Assembly (NCBI GenBank): GCA_902555585.1
Contig: CACDSY010000002.1
Coordinates: 1 to 64,000 of the forward strand
DNA from: an uncultured Pelagibacteraceae bacterium
GTDB lineage: Bacteria; Pseudomonadota; Alphaproteobacteria; Pelagibacterales; Pelagibacteraceae
Direction: 5' to 3'
Length of the DNA stretch: 64,000 nt
Of this stretch, positions 34,381-42,532 are shown piece after piece. The notes under the pieces were generated by a model. The model did no database searches. It worked only from the letters and a program-made list of their open reading frames with translations, and was not told where the DNA came from. Numbering within the stretch: position 1 is the stretch's first letter; each line of letters begins with the position of its first letter. Made by a program: the position numbers and the translations under genes.

Positions 34381-35769
34381 TTATTTCTTTTTGTAACTTA
34401 ATATCATTTTCTTAATATTGTCGAAAGAAGTTCCACCATAAGAAACTTTAGAATTAACAGATTTTTTTAGTTCAAATACTTTCAGAACATCAGCGGTTAA
34501 ACCTTTTTCAATTTTATTTATCTCTTTTATAGTGAGTTCTGACAATTTTTTTTTATTTTTTTCAGCAAAATTTATGATTTTAGCTGTTTGTAAATAGGCT
34601 TTTCTAAATGGATAATTTAATTCTCTTACCATATAATCTGCTAAATCAGTTGCTGTAATGTAGCCACTTTCTGCAAGTTCGATCATCCTTTTCTTATCTG
34701 GTGAAAAATTTTTAAGAACATCATTTAATATTATTAACGAATTTTTTAATTGATCAAACGATTTAAAAACAATTTCTTTATCATCTTGTAAATCTTTAAA
34801 ATAAGAAAGGGGCAATCCTTTTAATGTTGTAAGCATAGAAAATAGATTTCCAAATATGAAACCTGTCTTGCCTCTCAAGTACTCTAGTGGATCAGGATTT
34901 TTTTTTTGGGGCATAATGGATGATCCAGTTACAATTTTATCATTCAAATTAATCAGTTTAAAAGCATCTGAATTCCAGATTATAAACTCCTCTGCAATCC
35001 TAGAGATATGAACAGCACATGCAGAGCAAGAGTATAGAAAATCAATTACAAAATCTCTATCAGAAACAGTATCAATTGAGTTTTTAGTTGGTCTTTCGAA
35101 ACCTAATTTTTTTGAAGTATAAAATCTATCAATTTTAAAAGAAGTACCTGTTAAAGCTGCTACACCAAGTGGATTTTCATTAAGACTCTCTAAATTATTT
35201 TGAAATCTATTTTTATCCCTATTAAACATCTCTAAGTAAGCCATTAAGTAATGAGCAAAAGAAACTGGTTGTGCATTTTTAAGGTGTGTGAAACCAGGCA
35301 TAACTGTCTCAACATTTTTTTCTGCTTTTTTTAAAATATTTTTAATTGTTACTTCAATGTTTTTAACAATTTCTTTATTAGCAGTTCTTAACCAAATTTT
35401 AAAATCTGTGACAACCTGATCATTTCTTGATCTTGCAGTGTGAATATATCCTGCGTCTTCTCCAATCAGTTCAAAGAGTCTGTGTTCTATATTCATATGA
35501 ATATCCTCAAGCTTGTCATCAAAAATAAATTTTTTTTTTATAATTTCGTTCTTAATTCTATTCAAACCCCATACTATTTTATTTTTAATTTTAAAATTTA
35601 TAATTTTTTGTCTAAACAGCATCTCAACATGTACAATTGAAGCTTTTATATCTTCTCTAAATAATCTTTTATCGATTGAAATTGATCCACCAACCTTTTT
35701 AAAAAGGTTTGTTTTTTCCTTTTTAATTCTAGTATTCCAAATTGGCTGATTGTTTTTATTTTTACCCAT
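34381..35769 (-). CDS. argH: Argininosuccinate lyase
   Basis: 462 residues, fumarase/aspartase superfamily. The signature GSSIMPQKKNPDPLE carries the catalytic Ser loop, and HTARSRNDQVVTDFKIWLR and PGFTHLKNAQPVSFAHYLMAY are family blocks. It splits argininosuccinate into arginine and fumarate. It is divergent from the thioredoxin-like gene over 23 bp, and lptM and lysA follow. Confidence 0.97.
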   Translation of the reverse strand: MGKNKNNQPIWNTRIKKEKTNLFKKVGGSISIDKRLFREDIKASIVHVEMLFRQKIINFKIKNKIVWGLNRIKNEIIKKKFIFDDKLEDIHMNIEHRLFELIGEDAGYIHTARSRNDQVVTDFKIWLRTANKEIVKNIEVTIKNILKKAEKNVETVMPGFTHLKNAQPVSFAHYLMAYLEMFNRDKNRFQNNLESLNENPLGVAALTGTSFKIDRFYTSKKLGFERPTKNSIDTVSDRDFVIDFLYSCSACAVHISRIAEEFIIWNSDAFKLINLNDKIVTGSSIMPQKKNPDPLEYLRGKTGFIFGNLFSMLTTLKGLPLSYFKDLQDDKEIVFKSFDQLKNSLIILNDVLKNFSPDKKRMIELAESGYITATDLADYMVRELNYPFRKAYLQTAKIINFAEKNKKKLSELTIKEINKIEKGLTADVLKVFELKKSVNSKVSYGGTSFDNIKKMILSYKKK

Positions 35770-35792
35770 GATATTTACTTACTCTAAATTGT

Positions 35793-36323
35793 ATGAAAAT
35801 CATTTTTTTTAATTATCTTATAATAATATTTTACTTAATATCATCTAGTGTCTCATATTCAATAGAACGTCCAGAAATAAAGAATCTTATAGTACATAAA
35901 GACAAGAAAAAAATTGAAAATATAGAATTTATTAAATCTGAAGGTCAAAAAGTAAGTTTAGATAATTTTAAATCAAACCCATTAATAATAAATTTCTGGG
36001 CTACTTGGTGCGCTCCTTGCAAAAAAGAAATGCCATCTTTGGATAAACTTAAAACTTTAAATGAATTTAAAAATATAAATATAATTCCAATTAATATTGG
36101 TGGTGAAAGTTATAAAAAATCAAAAGAATTTTTTGACAAAATCAAAATTAAAAATTTAGATATATTCACAGGATCTGGACCTGAATTTTCACAATTGTTT
36201 AAACTAAGAGGATTACCCACAACAATTTTAATAGACCAAAATGGTTTTGAAGTAGGGAGAATTGTTGGTTATATTGACTTTAATGATAAATCTTTACTTG
36301 ATTGGTTACCAAAAATTTTATGA
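35793..36323 (+). CDS. TlpA-like periplasmic thiol-disulfide protein
   Basis: 176 residues. A signal or anchor sequence (MKIIFFNYLIIIFYLISSSVSYS) is followed by a thioredoxin-fold domain with the active site WATWCAPCKKEMPSL and the cis-Pro region GLPTTILIDQNG. The TlpA/ResA family reduces periplasmic disulfides, for example in cytochrome oxidase or cytochrome c maturation. A tlpA-like gene divergent from argH is conserved in alphaproteobacteria. Its stop overlaps the next start by 4 bp. Confidence 0.9.
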   Translation: MKIIFFNYLIIIFYLISSSVSYSIERPEIKNLIVHKDKKKIENIEFIKSEGQKVSLDNFKSNPLIINFWATWCAPCKKEMPSLDKLKTLNEFKNINIIPINIGGESYKKSKEFFDKIKIKNLDIFTGSGPEFSQLFKLRGLPTTILIDQNGFEVGRIVGYIDFNDKSLLDWLPKIL

Positions 36324-36976
36324 AATTTTCGTTAAATACAACAATAATAAAACCAGAAAATAATGAGAAAGTTAAAAGTGCAGTAATTTTACTTCATGGA
36401 TATGGAGGTGATGGAAAAGATATCAGTATGCTTACTTTAAATTGGAAAAGATTTTTAAAAAACACAGTTTTTTTATGTCCTGATGCACATGAAGTATGCA
36501 GTATAAATCCTACAGGGTTTCAATGGTTTGATTTAAATAGTGAAGATCCAGAATATACTCTTAAAGAATCAAAAAAGGCAGAAAATGTTCTAAACAGTTA
36601 TATATTAGAAGTAAGTAATTATTTTAATTTAGAATATTCGCAAATTTGTGTTTCTGGTTTCAGTCAAGGTTGCATGATGTCATTAAATGTTGGTCTAACA
36701 TCAGAAAAAGAATTTAGTTGTATAGTTGGGTTCTCTGGAAGAATCATAAATATGAAAGACCTCTCTCTAAGAATTAAAAATAAAACTAATATTTTAATGA
36801 TACATGGTGAAAATGATCCAATCGTCCCCCCAAATAGTTTACTGGAAGCTAAAGATTTTTTTATCAGAAATAAAATTAATATTGAAACTTTAATGATTAA
36901 AAACTGTGATCATCATATACCAATGGAAGCATCAAGTGCGGCATTAAACTTTATTAAAAAAAAATTATTTAGTTAA
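36320..36976 (+). CDS. Phospholipase/carboxylesterase family hydrolase (YpfH-like)
   Basis: 218 residues from the ATG at 36320 that overlaps the previous TGA; a TTG at 36302 would add six residues but sits deep in tlpA. Alpha/beta hydrolase: oxyanion block VILLHGYGGDGKDI, nucleophile elbow CVSGFSQGCMMSL, acid in HGENDPIVPP and catalytic His in NCDHHIP. Family members hydrolyse short acyl esters or lysophospholipids. The natural substrate is unknown. Confidence 0.88.
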   Translation: MKFSLNTTIIKPENNEKVKSAVILLHGYGGDGKDISMLTLNWKRFLKNTVFLCPDAHEVCSINPTGFQWFDLNSEDPEYTLKESKKAENVLNSYILEVSNYFNLEYSQICVSGFSQGCMMSLNVGLTSEKEFSCIVGFSGRIINMKDLSLRIKNKTNILMIHGENDPIVPPNSLLEAKDFFIRNKINIETLMIKNCDHHIPMEASSAALNFIKKKLFS

Positions 36977-37022
36977 TAAATATTTAATTTGAAATTAGAC
37001 AAGTTGATAAAAAATATATTTA

Positions 37023-37607
37023 ATGTATGTTTCAAATATGATTGAATTATCTGATCAAAATATTTCATTAGAGAAATGCCCTGCATTAGTTTTAAATGCA
37101 GATTATAGGCCTTTAAGTTATTATCCACTTTCATTATGGAGTTGGCAGGATTCAATAAAATCTGTATTTTTAGATAGAGTTTCAATTGTTAGTTATTATG
37201 ATAGACAAATTAGAAGCCCTTCGTTTAGCATGAAACTTCCAAGTGTAATTGCTCTTAAATCTTACATAAGACCTCAATCAAATCCTAACTTTACAAGGTT
37301 TAATGTATTTTTAAGAGATAAGTTTAGCTGTCAATACTGTGGGAGCAAAAATGAATTAACATTCGATCACTTACTGCCAAGATCAAAAGGTGGAAAAACT
37401 AATTGGGATAATGTTGTAACAGCTTGCTCGTCTTGCAATGTTAAAAAAGGAGGAAGACTTATTAAGAATTCAGGTATGACATTAAACCAATGGCCCTTTC
37501 AGCCTTCCACAGAGGATCTTCATAAAAATGGTAAGAACTTTCCACCAAATTTTTTACATAAAAGTTGGATGGACTATTTGTATTGGGATGTTGAACTTGA
37601 ACCATAA
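37023..37607 (+). CDS. HNH endonuclease family protein
   Basis: 194 residues (a second ATG at 37038 is equally possible). The HNH core is intact: FSCQYCGSKNELTFDHLLPRSKGGKTNWDNVVTACSSCNVKKGGR, with two CxxC zinc knuckles around the DH and N residues. The N-terminal part CPALVLNADYRPLSYYPLSLWSWQDSIKSVFLDRV is shared by a chromosomal HNH family widespread in alphaproteobacteria and cyanobacteria. No methylase or mobile element is near, so it is not an obvious restriction enzyme. Its cellular role is unknown. Confidence 0.88.
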   Translation: MYVSNMIELSDQNISLEKCPALVLNADYRPLSYYPLSLWSWQDSIKSVFLDRVSIVSYYDRQIRSPSFSMKLPSVIALKSYIRPQSNPNFTRFNVFLRDKFSCQYCGSKNELTFDHLLPRSKGGKTNWDNVVTACSSCNVKKGGRLIKNSGMTLNQWPFQPSTEDLHKNGKNFPPNFLHKSWMDYLYWDVELEP

Positions 37608-38141
37608 CTAAATTTTTTCAGAAATTTTTATTGCAACCTTAGAGCCTGTTTTAATTACTTTGTCCATAATGGAATAAAGACCTTTTTTTGTGGCCCCTTC
37701 CTCATAAGCTATATCTTTATGATCCAATTCATCTTGTCTAAATTTTATTATTTTTTCTTTTAATTCTTTTTCATCTACCTCTATTTGATCAATTTGACTT
37801 TTGTAATGTTCATCAATAACCTCTTCAACAGAAGCTGTACATAGCATTGCAGCTTTTTTTCCAAGGATTGTTGAACCAAACCCAAGACCCAAACCAAGTA
37901 AATCCCATAATGGTAGTAATTTAGTTGGTTTTATATTTCTTTTTTCTATTTCATCTTCAAAAAAATTCGAGTGTTCCTGCTCATGCTTTTTCATTTCACT
38001 GATAGTTTGTTTTAAATCATCATTTTTTACAATAGTATTTAGTGCAAGCAATTGACCTTCATAAATTTTAATTGCCCCTCTTTCTCCAGCATGATCTACC
38101 CTTATAAATTCTTCCAATTTTTTTTTATTAGTTTTTTTCAT
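37608..38141 (-). CDS. coq7: 2-polyprenyl-3-methyl-6-methoxy-1,4-benzoquinone monooxygenase (Coq7)
   Basis: 177 residues, a carboxylate-bridged diiron enzyme for the last hydroxylation in ubiquinone synthesis. The repeated ligand motifs are DHAGERGAIKIYEGQ, EMKKHEQEHSNFF, EEVIDEHYKSQI and RQDELDHKDIA. The order of Glu and ExxH motifs matches Coq7/CLK-1 rather than the flavin enzyme UbiF. It overlaps dsbB by 14 bp and its stop abuts the HNH gene stop. Confidence 0.96.
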   Translation of the reverse strand: MKKTNKKKLEEFIRVDHAGERGAIKIYEGQLLALNTIVKNDDLKQTISEMKKHEQEHSNFFEDEIEKRNIKPTKLLPLWDLLGLGLGFGSTILGKKAAMLCTASVEEVIDEHYKSQIDQIEVDEKELKEKIIKFRQDELDHKDIAYEEGATKKGLYSIMDKVIKTGSKVAIKISEKI

Positions 38142-38607
38142 AAGTTAATGTTCTAATTGAAAAAATAACAATTAAAATTGAAAAAATTGTATTAATTGCC
38201 GCTAGTGAAATTCCAAGAATTTTAAAAGTAGCATCTTTACAGTTAACAGGCATATTCTTGTTAAGATTCTCTAGTAATTTCGATTTATTTAAAATATCTG
38301 ATGATCCACTTGTGCAGGCTGAAAGCTCATCAAATATACTATTCTCAATTCCAAAATGATACCCAGATAGTATGGCGCTCAAAGTAAATAACATAATTGT
38401 AACTATTAAAATTTTATCATTATCCGTATAATTAAAACCAATAAAGCTTACAAATATTGCAGCTAGGTAAGGTAACCTCTGGTAAATACATAGCTTACAT
38501 GGTTGATACTGCAGTATATACTCAATGTATAACGCTGAGATTATTGAAATTAATGAGATAAAAAAAATAATCAAATAAAAATTTTTTCTACTTGGAAATA
38601 GGATCAT
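38128..38607 (-). CDS. dsbB: DsbB-like disulfide bond formation protein
   Basis: 159 residues with four transmembrane helices. The first periplasmic Cys pair is in YQPCKLCIYQRLPYLAA and the second pair is in the loop with SACTSGSS and VNCKDATF. DsbB reoxidises DsbA with ubiquinone, so it is a fitting neighbour for coq7. A dsbB-coq7 pair is common in alphaproteobacteria. Confidence 0.93.
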   Translation of the reverse strand: MILFPSRKNFYLIIFFISLISIISALYIEYILQYQPCKLCIYQRLPYLAAIFVSFIGFNYTDNDKILIVTIMLFTLSAILSGYHFGIENSIFDELSACTSGSSDILNKSKLLENLNKNMPVNCKDATFKILGISLAAINTIFSILIVIFSIRTLTYEKN

Positions 38608-38609
38608 AT

Positions 38610-39218
38610 TTAATTAGCAAAATTATTTAAAAATTTATATATAAAATAAGCAAAAATAATTAAAACAACTGATAGCAAAATAGTGAATTTTAAAAGTTTT
38701 TTTTCAATAATTTTTTTCATTGTATGTCCAAAGTTTCCAATTAAAAATGCTATCAAAAAAAAACGTGAACCTCTGGTTAAAACAGAAATAATAATAAAAT
38801 AAAAAATATTGAAGTTAATAAAACCACTTGTAATTGTTAGTAGCTTGAAAGGTACTGGAGAAAAACCAGCAATTGCTAAAAGAGTAATCCAGGCTATAAT
38901 GCCACCATCTGAAGACACTTTATCTTTTAAAAACGAAGCATCATCTACACCATAAATCTCAAAAATTTTAAGTCCAATTTCGTTAAAGAAAACATACCCA
39001 ATAAAATAACCAAGGCATGCTCCCAAAATAGATCCTATAGTTGCAATTAATGCAATTCTAATCCATTCATGTTTTCGAGCTATTGTCATAGGAATTATCA
39101 AAACATCCGGTGGTATTGGGAATATAAAACTTTCAATAAAAGATATAAATCCCAAAATAGATTTGGATCTTTTATGACCTGCTAGTTTGATAGTTTTATT
39201 ATACAGTTCTTTAAACAT
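38610..39218 (-). CDS. YqaA/DedA-type membrane protein
   Basis: 202 residues, about five hydrophobic segments. The block FIESFIFPIPPDVLIIPMTIAR and the re-entrant GYFIGY / GFSPVPFKLLTITSGFI segments fit the VTT (DedA/SNARE-associated) fold of the YqaA branch. DedA-family proteins act in lipid flipping and membrane homeostasis, and this branch is poorly defined. It ends 2 bp before dsbB. Confidence 0.85.
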   Translation of the reverse strand: MFKELYNKTIKLAGHKRSKSILGFISFIESFIFPIPPDVLIIPMTIARKHEWIRIALIATIGSILGACLGYFIGYVFFNEIGLKIFEIYGVDDASFLKDKVSSDGGIIAWITLLAIAGFSPVPFKLLTITSGFINFNIFYFIIISVLTRGSRFFLIAFLIGNFGHTMKKIIEKKLLKFTILLSVVLIIFAYFIYKFLNNFAN

Positions 39219-39262
39219 ATTTTCTTTTAATATAATAAATGATTTAATACTATTGATTAAAA

Positions 39263-39268
39263 TATACT
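39263..39268 (+). promoter_or_regulatory. Probable -10 element of the tRNA-Leu gene
   Basis: A near-consensus TATACT lies 7 bp before the first base of tRNA-Leu. No good -35 is seen at the usual distance (TGATTT at 39240 is the best). The tRNA would be transcribed with almost no leader. Confidence 0.4.
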
Positions 39269-39275
39269 AAGTTTT

Positions 39276-39362
39276 GGGCGAATGGCGGAACTGGTAGACG
39301 CGTTGGACTCAAAATCCAATAGTAGTAATACTGTGAGAGTTCGATTCTCTCTTTGCCCACCA
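39276..39362 (+). tRNA. tRNA-Leu (anticodon CAA)
   Basis: A class II tRNA of 87 bases including the encoded CCA. The acceptor arms GGGCGAA and TTTGCCC pair (one G-U). The anticodon stem TTGGA/TCCAA frames the loop with CAA at 39310-39312, reading UUG codons. A long variable arm (TAGTAGTAATACTGTG region) and the T loop TTCGATT are present. The acyl-CoA synthetase start codon is only 7 bp after the CCA, so both may share a transcript. Confidence 0.96.
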
Positions 39363-39369
39363 AGAATTT

Positions 39370-41070
39370 ATGAGTACAAAAAATATTAATAATTTAGTCG
39401 AACTGTTTTTTACTAGTTATAAAAAACAAAAAAAAGATAATATTCTTTTAACATCCTTAAAAGATAAAAATAATTATTTTACATGGGAAAAAACATTTCA
39501 TTCAATTAAAAAACTTTCTTCAGAAATTAAAAAATATGCAAACAAAGGTGATAGATGTTTACTAATATCTGAAAATAGACCTGAGTGGTTTATAACTGAT
39601 CTTTCAATAATCTTATCTGAAGCTATTACTGTTCCAGCTTATACAACTTATGCAGAGAAAGATTATGAATATATAATTGAAAATTGTAATCCAAAATTAA
39701 TCTTTGTTTCTAATCAAGAACAATTTAATAAAGTTAGAGAAATTATAAAAAAAAAGAGTTTTGTTGTAAAAATATTTTCTTTTGAACAATTAGATATAGA
39801 CTCTGAGAGTTATATTAATGTTAATAAATTATTTTCTAATTTAGATTACCAAGATTTAAATATTCCCGACTTATTAATTAAAAGAAATGATCCAGCTTGC
39901 ATTATCTATACATCAGGAACACAAGGTAATCCAAAAGGTGTAATCTTAAGTCATGGTGGTATTTTAAATAATTGTGATGGTGCACTAGATATATTAAAAC
40001 CTTTACTAACAGATCAGACTAGATTTTTAACTTGGTTACCTCTTTCACATTCTTATGAACATACAGTTCAATTTGTTCAAATAAGTGTTGGAGCAAAAAT
40101 ATTCTATGCAGAAAGTATTGAAAAATTAATTAAAAATATGAACGATTGTAAACCTCAACTAATGACAGCTGTACCTAGATTTTACCAAAATTTATTTCAA
40201 AAGATTAATGCAAGTTTTAATAAAGCAACAGGATTAAAAAAAAGTTTAGTATTAAAAATGTTAGAACTAGGAACCAAGAAGATAAACAAACAATCTTTAA
40301 CAATTATAGAAAATTTAATTGATATTATTTTAGAAAAAATTGTAAGGAAAAAAATTAAAAGTCAATTTGGAGGTGAGTTAAAAACCTTCGTTTCAGGTGG
40401 AGGAGCTCTTGACAAAGAAGTTGGTATTTTTTTAAATGCTATTGGACTACCTACATTACAAGGATATGGATTAACCGAAACCTCTCCAGTTGTGAGTTGT
40501 AACCCAATTGATGATATAAGAGTTGAGACTGTGGGTCCCCCGTTTAAAGGTAATGAGGTAAAAATAGCGTCAGATGGAGAAATTTTAGTTAAAGGTGAAA
40601 ATGTAATGTTAGGCTATTGGAATAATGAAGAAGAAACTAATAAAGTTTTAAAAGATGGTTGGTTACATACAGGTGATATTGGAATTTTTGAGAATGGTTA
40701 TTTAAAAATTACTGACAGAAAAAAAGATATTTTGATTACACCTGGTGGTGATAATATTTCTCCAGTTAAAATAGAAAATGAATTGTCAAATTCAAAATTT
40801 ATTGATCAATCGATTGTTTATGGAGATAATAAACCATACTTAGTTGCTTTATTGGTTTTATCTGAAGATAATATCAATGTACCAAAAGATCAAATTGAAA
40901 AAGAAATAGAAAATATAAATAAAAATCTTTCTAAAATAGAAAATATAAAAAAATTTTTTATAATCAATGAAAAATTTTCAATTGAGAATGGAATGCTTAC
41001 TCCAACTTTAAAACTTAAAAGATATAAAATTATTCAGAAATATAAAAATGAATTTGAAAAACTTTATTAA
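39370..41070 (+). CDS. Long-chain fatty acid-CoA ligase (AMP-forming)
   Basis: 566 residues, ANL superfamily. The P-loop is IIYTSGTQGNPKGVILSHGG (about 178-197). The A5 motif is LQGYGLTETSPVVSCNP, the A7 motif GWLHTGDIG, and the A8 hinge ITDRKKDILITPGGDNISP. The C-terminal Lys region LTPTLKLKRYKI is typical of the FadD15/FAA1 long-chain branch. It activates fatty acids with ATP and CoA. No beta-oxidation genes are adjacent. Confidence 0.93.
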   Translation: MSTKNINNLVELFFTSYKKQKKDNILLTSLKDKNNYFTWEKTFHSIKKLSSEIKKYANKGDRCLLISENRPEWFITDLSIILSEAITVPAYTTYAEKDYEYIIENCNPKLIFVSNQEQFNKVREIIKKKSFVVKIFSFEQLDIDSESYINVNKLFSNLDYQDLNIPDLLIKRNDPACIIYTSGTQGNPKGVILSHGGILNNCDGALDILKPLLTDQTRFLTWLPLSHSYEHTVQFVQISVGAKIFYAESIEKLIKNMNDCKPQLMTAVPRFYQNLFQKINASFNKATGLKKSLVLKMLELGTKKINKQSLTIIENLIDIILEKIVRKKIKSQFGGELKTFVSGGGALDKEVGIFLNAIGLPTLQGYGLTETSPVVSCNPIDDIRVETVGPPFKGNEVKIASDGEILVKGENVMLGYWNNEEETNKVLKDGWLHTGDIGIFENGYLKITDRKKDILITPGGDNISPVKIENELSNSKFIDQSIVYGDNKPYLVALLVLSEDNINVPKDQIEKEIENINKNLSKIENIKKFFIINEKFSIENGMLTPTLKLKRYKIIQKYKNEFEKLY

Positions 41071-41131
41071 GTATTTTTTAAAAAACACTTTATTAATAGC
41101 GATTTATTTCACTTTTTTTTAATTAATAAAC

Positions 41132-41164
41132 AAAATAAAAAAAAATAATTTTTTTTTATTTTTT
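41132..41164. terminator. All-A/T perfect hairpin after the acyl-CoA synthetase gene
   Basis: A 14-bp perfect inverted repeat of only A and T: AAAAT plus nine A (41132-41145), loop TAA, then nine T plus ATTTT (41149-41162), running into two more T. It lies about 60 bp after the stop codon. It could be a weak intrinsic terminator adapted to a low-G+C genome, or simply A/T-rich DNA. Confidence 0.45.
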
Positions 41165-41179
41165 CAAAAAATTATATAT

Positions 41180-41208
41180 TTGACATAACTATTCAAAAAA
41201 AATAAAAA
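41180..41208 (+). promoter_or_regulatory. Promoter of the 27-residue Lys-rich peptide gene
   Basis: A perfect TTGACA (41180-41185) is followed at 17 bp by TAAAAA (41203-41208, 4 of 6 matches to TATAAT). Transcription would start near 41215, just before a 5' stem-loop (41218-41238), giving a leader of about 45 bases. Confidence 0.5.
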
Positions 41209-41217
41209 TTAATTATT

Positions 41218-41238
41218 AACGAATCATAAAGATTCGTT
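41218..41238 (+). other. 5' leader stem-loop of the Lys-rich peptide mRNA
   Basis: The perfect 8-bp inverted repeat AACGAATC / GATTCGTT with the 5-base loop ATAAA sits at the expected 5' end of the transcript. A stem at the 5' end commonly protects mRNA from RNase E. A strong ribosome site (AGGGAG, 41248-41253) follows, outside the stem. Confidence 0.6.
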
Positions 41239-41259
41239 TATTAAAAAAGGGAGCTAAAG

Positions 41260-41343
41260 ATGGCTAAAAGAAAAAAGAAAGCTGCTAAAAAGAAAACTAA
41301 GAAAAAAGCTAAGAAAAAGGCTAAGAAGAAAAAAAGAAGATAG
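41260..41343 (+). CDS. 27-residue Lys/Arg/Ala peptide, histone-tail-like
   Basis: The ATG at 41260 follows an AGGGAG ribosome site at 6 bp and the frame ends TAG at 41343. Of 27 residues, 17 are Lys and 3 Arg; the rest are Ala, one Thr and the initiator Met, in repeats of KKKA or KKKT. No other residue type occurs. Promoter, 5' hairpin, strong ribosome site and strong terminator frame this short gene, which argues for real expression. Such a peptide must bind nucleic acid or another polyanion. It resembles the tails of bacterial histone H1-like proteins, but I recognise no named family of this size. Confidence 0.75.
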   Translation: MAKRKKKAAKKKTKKKAKKKAKKKKRR

Positions 41344-41365
41344 TTTAGTATTCTTTTTAACTGAT

Positions 41366-41406
41366 AACGCTTCTCATGGCGCTTGCGTGGGAAGCGTTTT
41401 TTTTTA
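41366..41406 (+). terminator. Strong terminator of the Lys-rich peptide gene
   Basis: An 8-bp perfect outer stem, AACGCTTC (41366-41373) and GAAGCGTT (41391-41398), extends inward by five more pairs (two of them G-U) to a 7-base loop. It runs directly into T residues up to 41405. The T tract overlaps the stop codon of the converging carD gene. On the minus strand no T tract follows, so it terminates in the plus direction only. Confidence 0.9.
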
Positions 41407-42234
41407 CTCTGCTATTTCCTGATTAATTGTTTCTTCTTCTTTGATTGGTTTTTCTTGAATTTTTAGTGCTTGTTTCTCTAAGTTTCTTTTAAGAGCTTTA
41501 TCTAGTTTTTTTTGAGCATCTTCTAAGCTTGAACCAATTACAATTTGGAATTCTGTTAATAATCTATCATACGCTTTTTCAAATAACTGTCTTTCACTGT
41601 ATGACTGGTCAATCATAATGTCATCACCTTTATTAAGGTCTCTTACAACTTCCGCCAAGTCATATATCTTCCCAGATGAAATTTTAGCTTCATATTCTTG
41701 AGCTCTTCGGCTCCACATTGAACGCTTTATTTTTGGTTTACTTTTTAAAATACTTACACACTTATTAATTTGGTTGATTGTTGCAAGAGGTCTTAAGTGA
41801 GATTGCTTATTTACAGGAACCATTCCATTTGCTTTATCTTTTTCAAATTTTAAAATATATGTTTCAACGTCAATTCCACCTATATTAATTTTTTTAGTTT
41901 CAGTTATTTGGCCAACACCATGTTTTGGATATACAACATAGTCCTTAGGCTTAAATAATCTTTTTTCAGTTTCTTGTTTTTTTACCTTTTTGATTTCAGG
42001 TTTTTGTTCGTTATTTTTAGCTATTCTTAATGGATCAGTTTTTATTTCGACTTTTTCTTTTTTTTTTTGATCATTAATTATTTTTTTTTTTCTTAATTCC
42101 TTGGATGTTTTTTTTACTTTTAAAACTTTTTTAGCTTTTTTTGCTTTAACAGTTTTTTTTATTGTATTGTTTTTTTTTTTTGAGATTTTTTTAGTTTTCT
42201 TTTTATTCAAGATTTTCTTTAAAATATTCTTCAT
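41404..42234 (-). CDS. carD: CarD-family transcription regulator with a Lys-rich N-terminal tail
   Basis: 276 residues. The CarD/CdnL RNA-polymerase-interacting domain starts at about residue 94 with [27 protein letters not shown] and continues [17 protein letters not shown]. The helical DNA-binding part includes [27 protein letters not shown]. Alphaproteobacterial CarD stabilises the open promoter complex, notably at rRNA promoters. Residues 1-90 are an unusual extension, about 40% Lys in the first 60, with no in-frame Met that would remove it. It overlaps the fdxA 3' end by 32 bp. Confidence 0.9.
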   Translation of the reverse strand: MKNILKKILNKKKTKKISKKKNNTIKKTVKAKKAKKVLKVKKTSKELRKKKIINDQKKKEKVEIKTDPLRIAKNNEQKPEIKKVKKQETEKRLFKPKDYVVYPKHGVGQITETKKINIGGIDVETYILKFEKDKANGMVPVNKQSHLRPLATINQINKCVSILKSKPKIKRSMWSRRAQEYEAKISSGKIYDLAEVVRDLNKGDDIMIDQSYSERQLFEKAYDRLLTEFQIVIGSSLEDAQKKLDKALKRNLEKQALKIQEKPIKEEETINQEIAE

Positions 42235-42532
42235 ACTTATTTTTTACATCTTTAAATTTTTCATGATCCGTTGGAGGATCTTTTTTCTCACTTATGTTTG
42301 GCCATATATCCGCATACTTTCTATTTATTTCCATCCATTTACCATTATCATCGTCATTATCTGATATTATGGCGTCCACTGGACATTCTGGCTCACAAAC
42401 GCCACAATCTATACACTCATCAGGTTTAATTACAAGCATATTTTTACCCTCATAGAAACAATCAACTGGGCATACCTCTACACAATCCATCAATTTACAT
42501 TTGATACACTTTTCATTAACTAAATAAGTCAT
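42203..42532 (-). CDS. fdxA: 7Fe ferredoxin (FdxA type)
   Basis: 109 residues. The N-terminus [28 protein letters not shown] and the second motif [16 protein letters not shown] supply ligands for one [3Fe-4S] and one [4Fe-4S] cluster. The C-terminal extension with [22 protein letters not shown] is typical of alphaproteobacterial FdxA. It is a soluble low-potential electron carrier with an unknown partner here. Its start overlaps the TerB-like stop by 4 bp, and the fdxA-carD order is conserved in alphaproteobacteria. Confidence 0.95.
   Translation of the reverse strand: MTYLVNEKCIKCKLMDCVEVCPVDCFYEGKNMLVIKPDECIDCGVCEPECPVDAIISDNDDDNGKWMEINRKYADIWPNISEKKDPPTDHEKFKDVKNKYEEYFKENLE

Noticed and set aside
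37023-37607. HNH protein as a restriction enzyme or homing endonuclease
   Set aside because: No methylase, intron, intein or repeats are nearby. The protein belongs to a chromosomal family with fixed context, so mobility is not supported.
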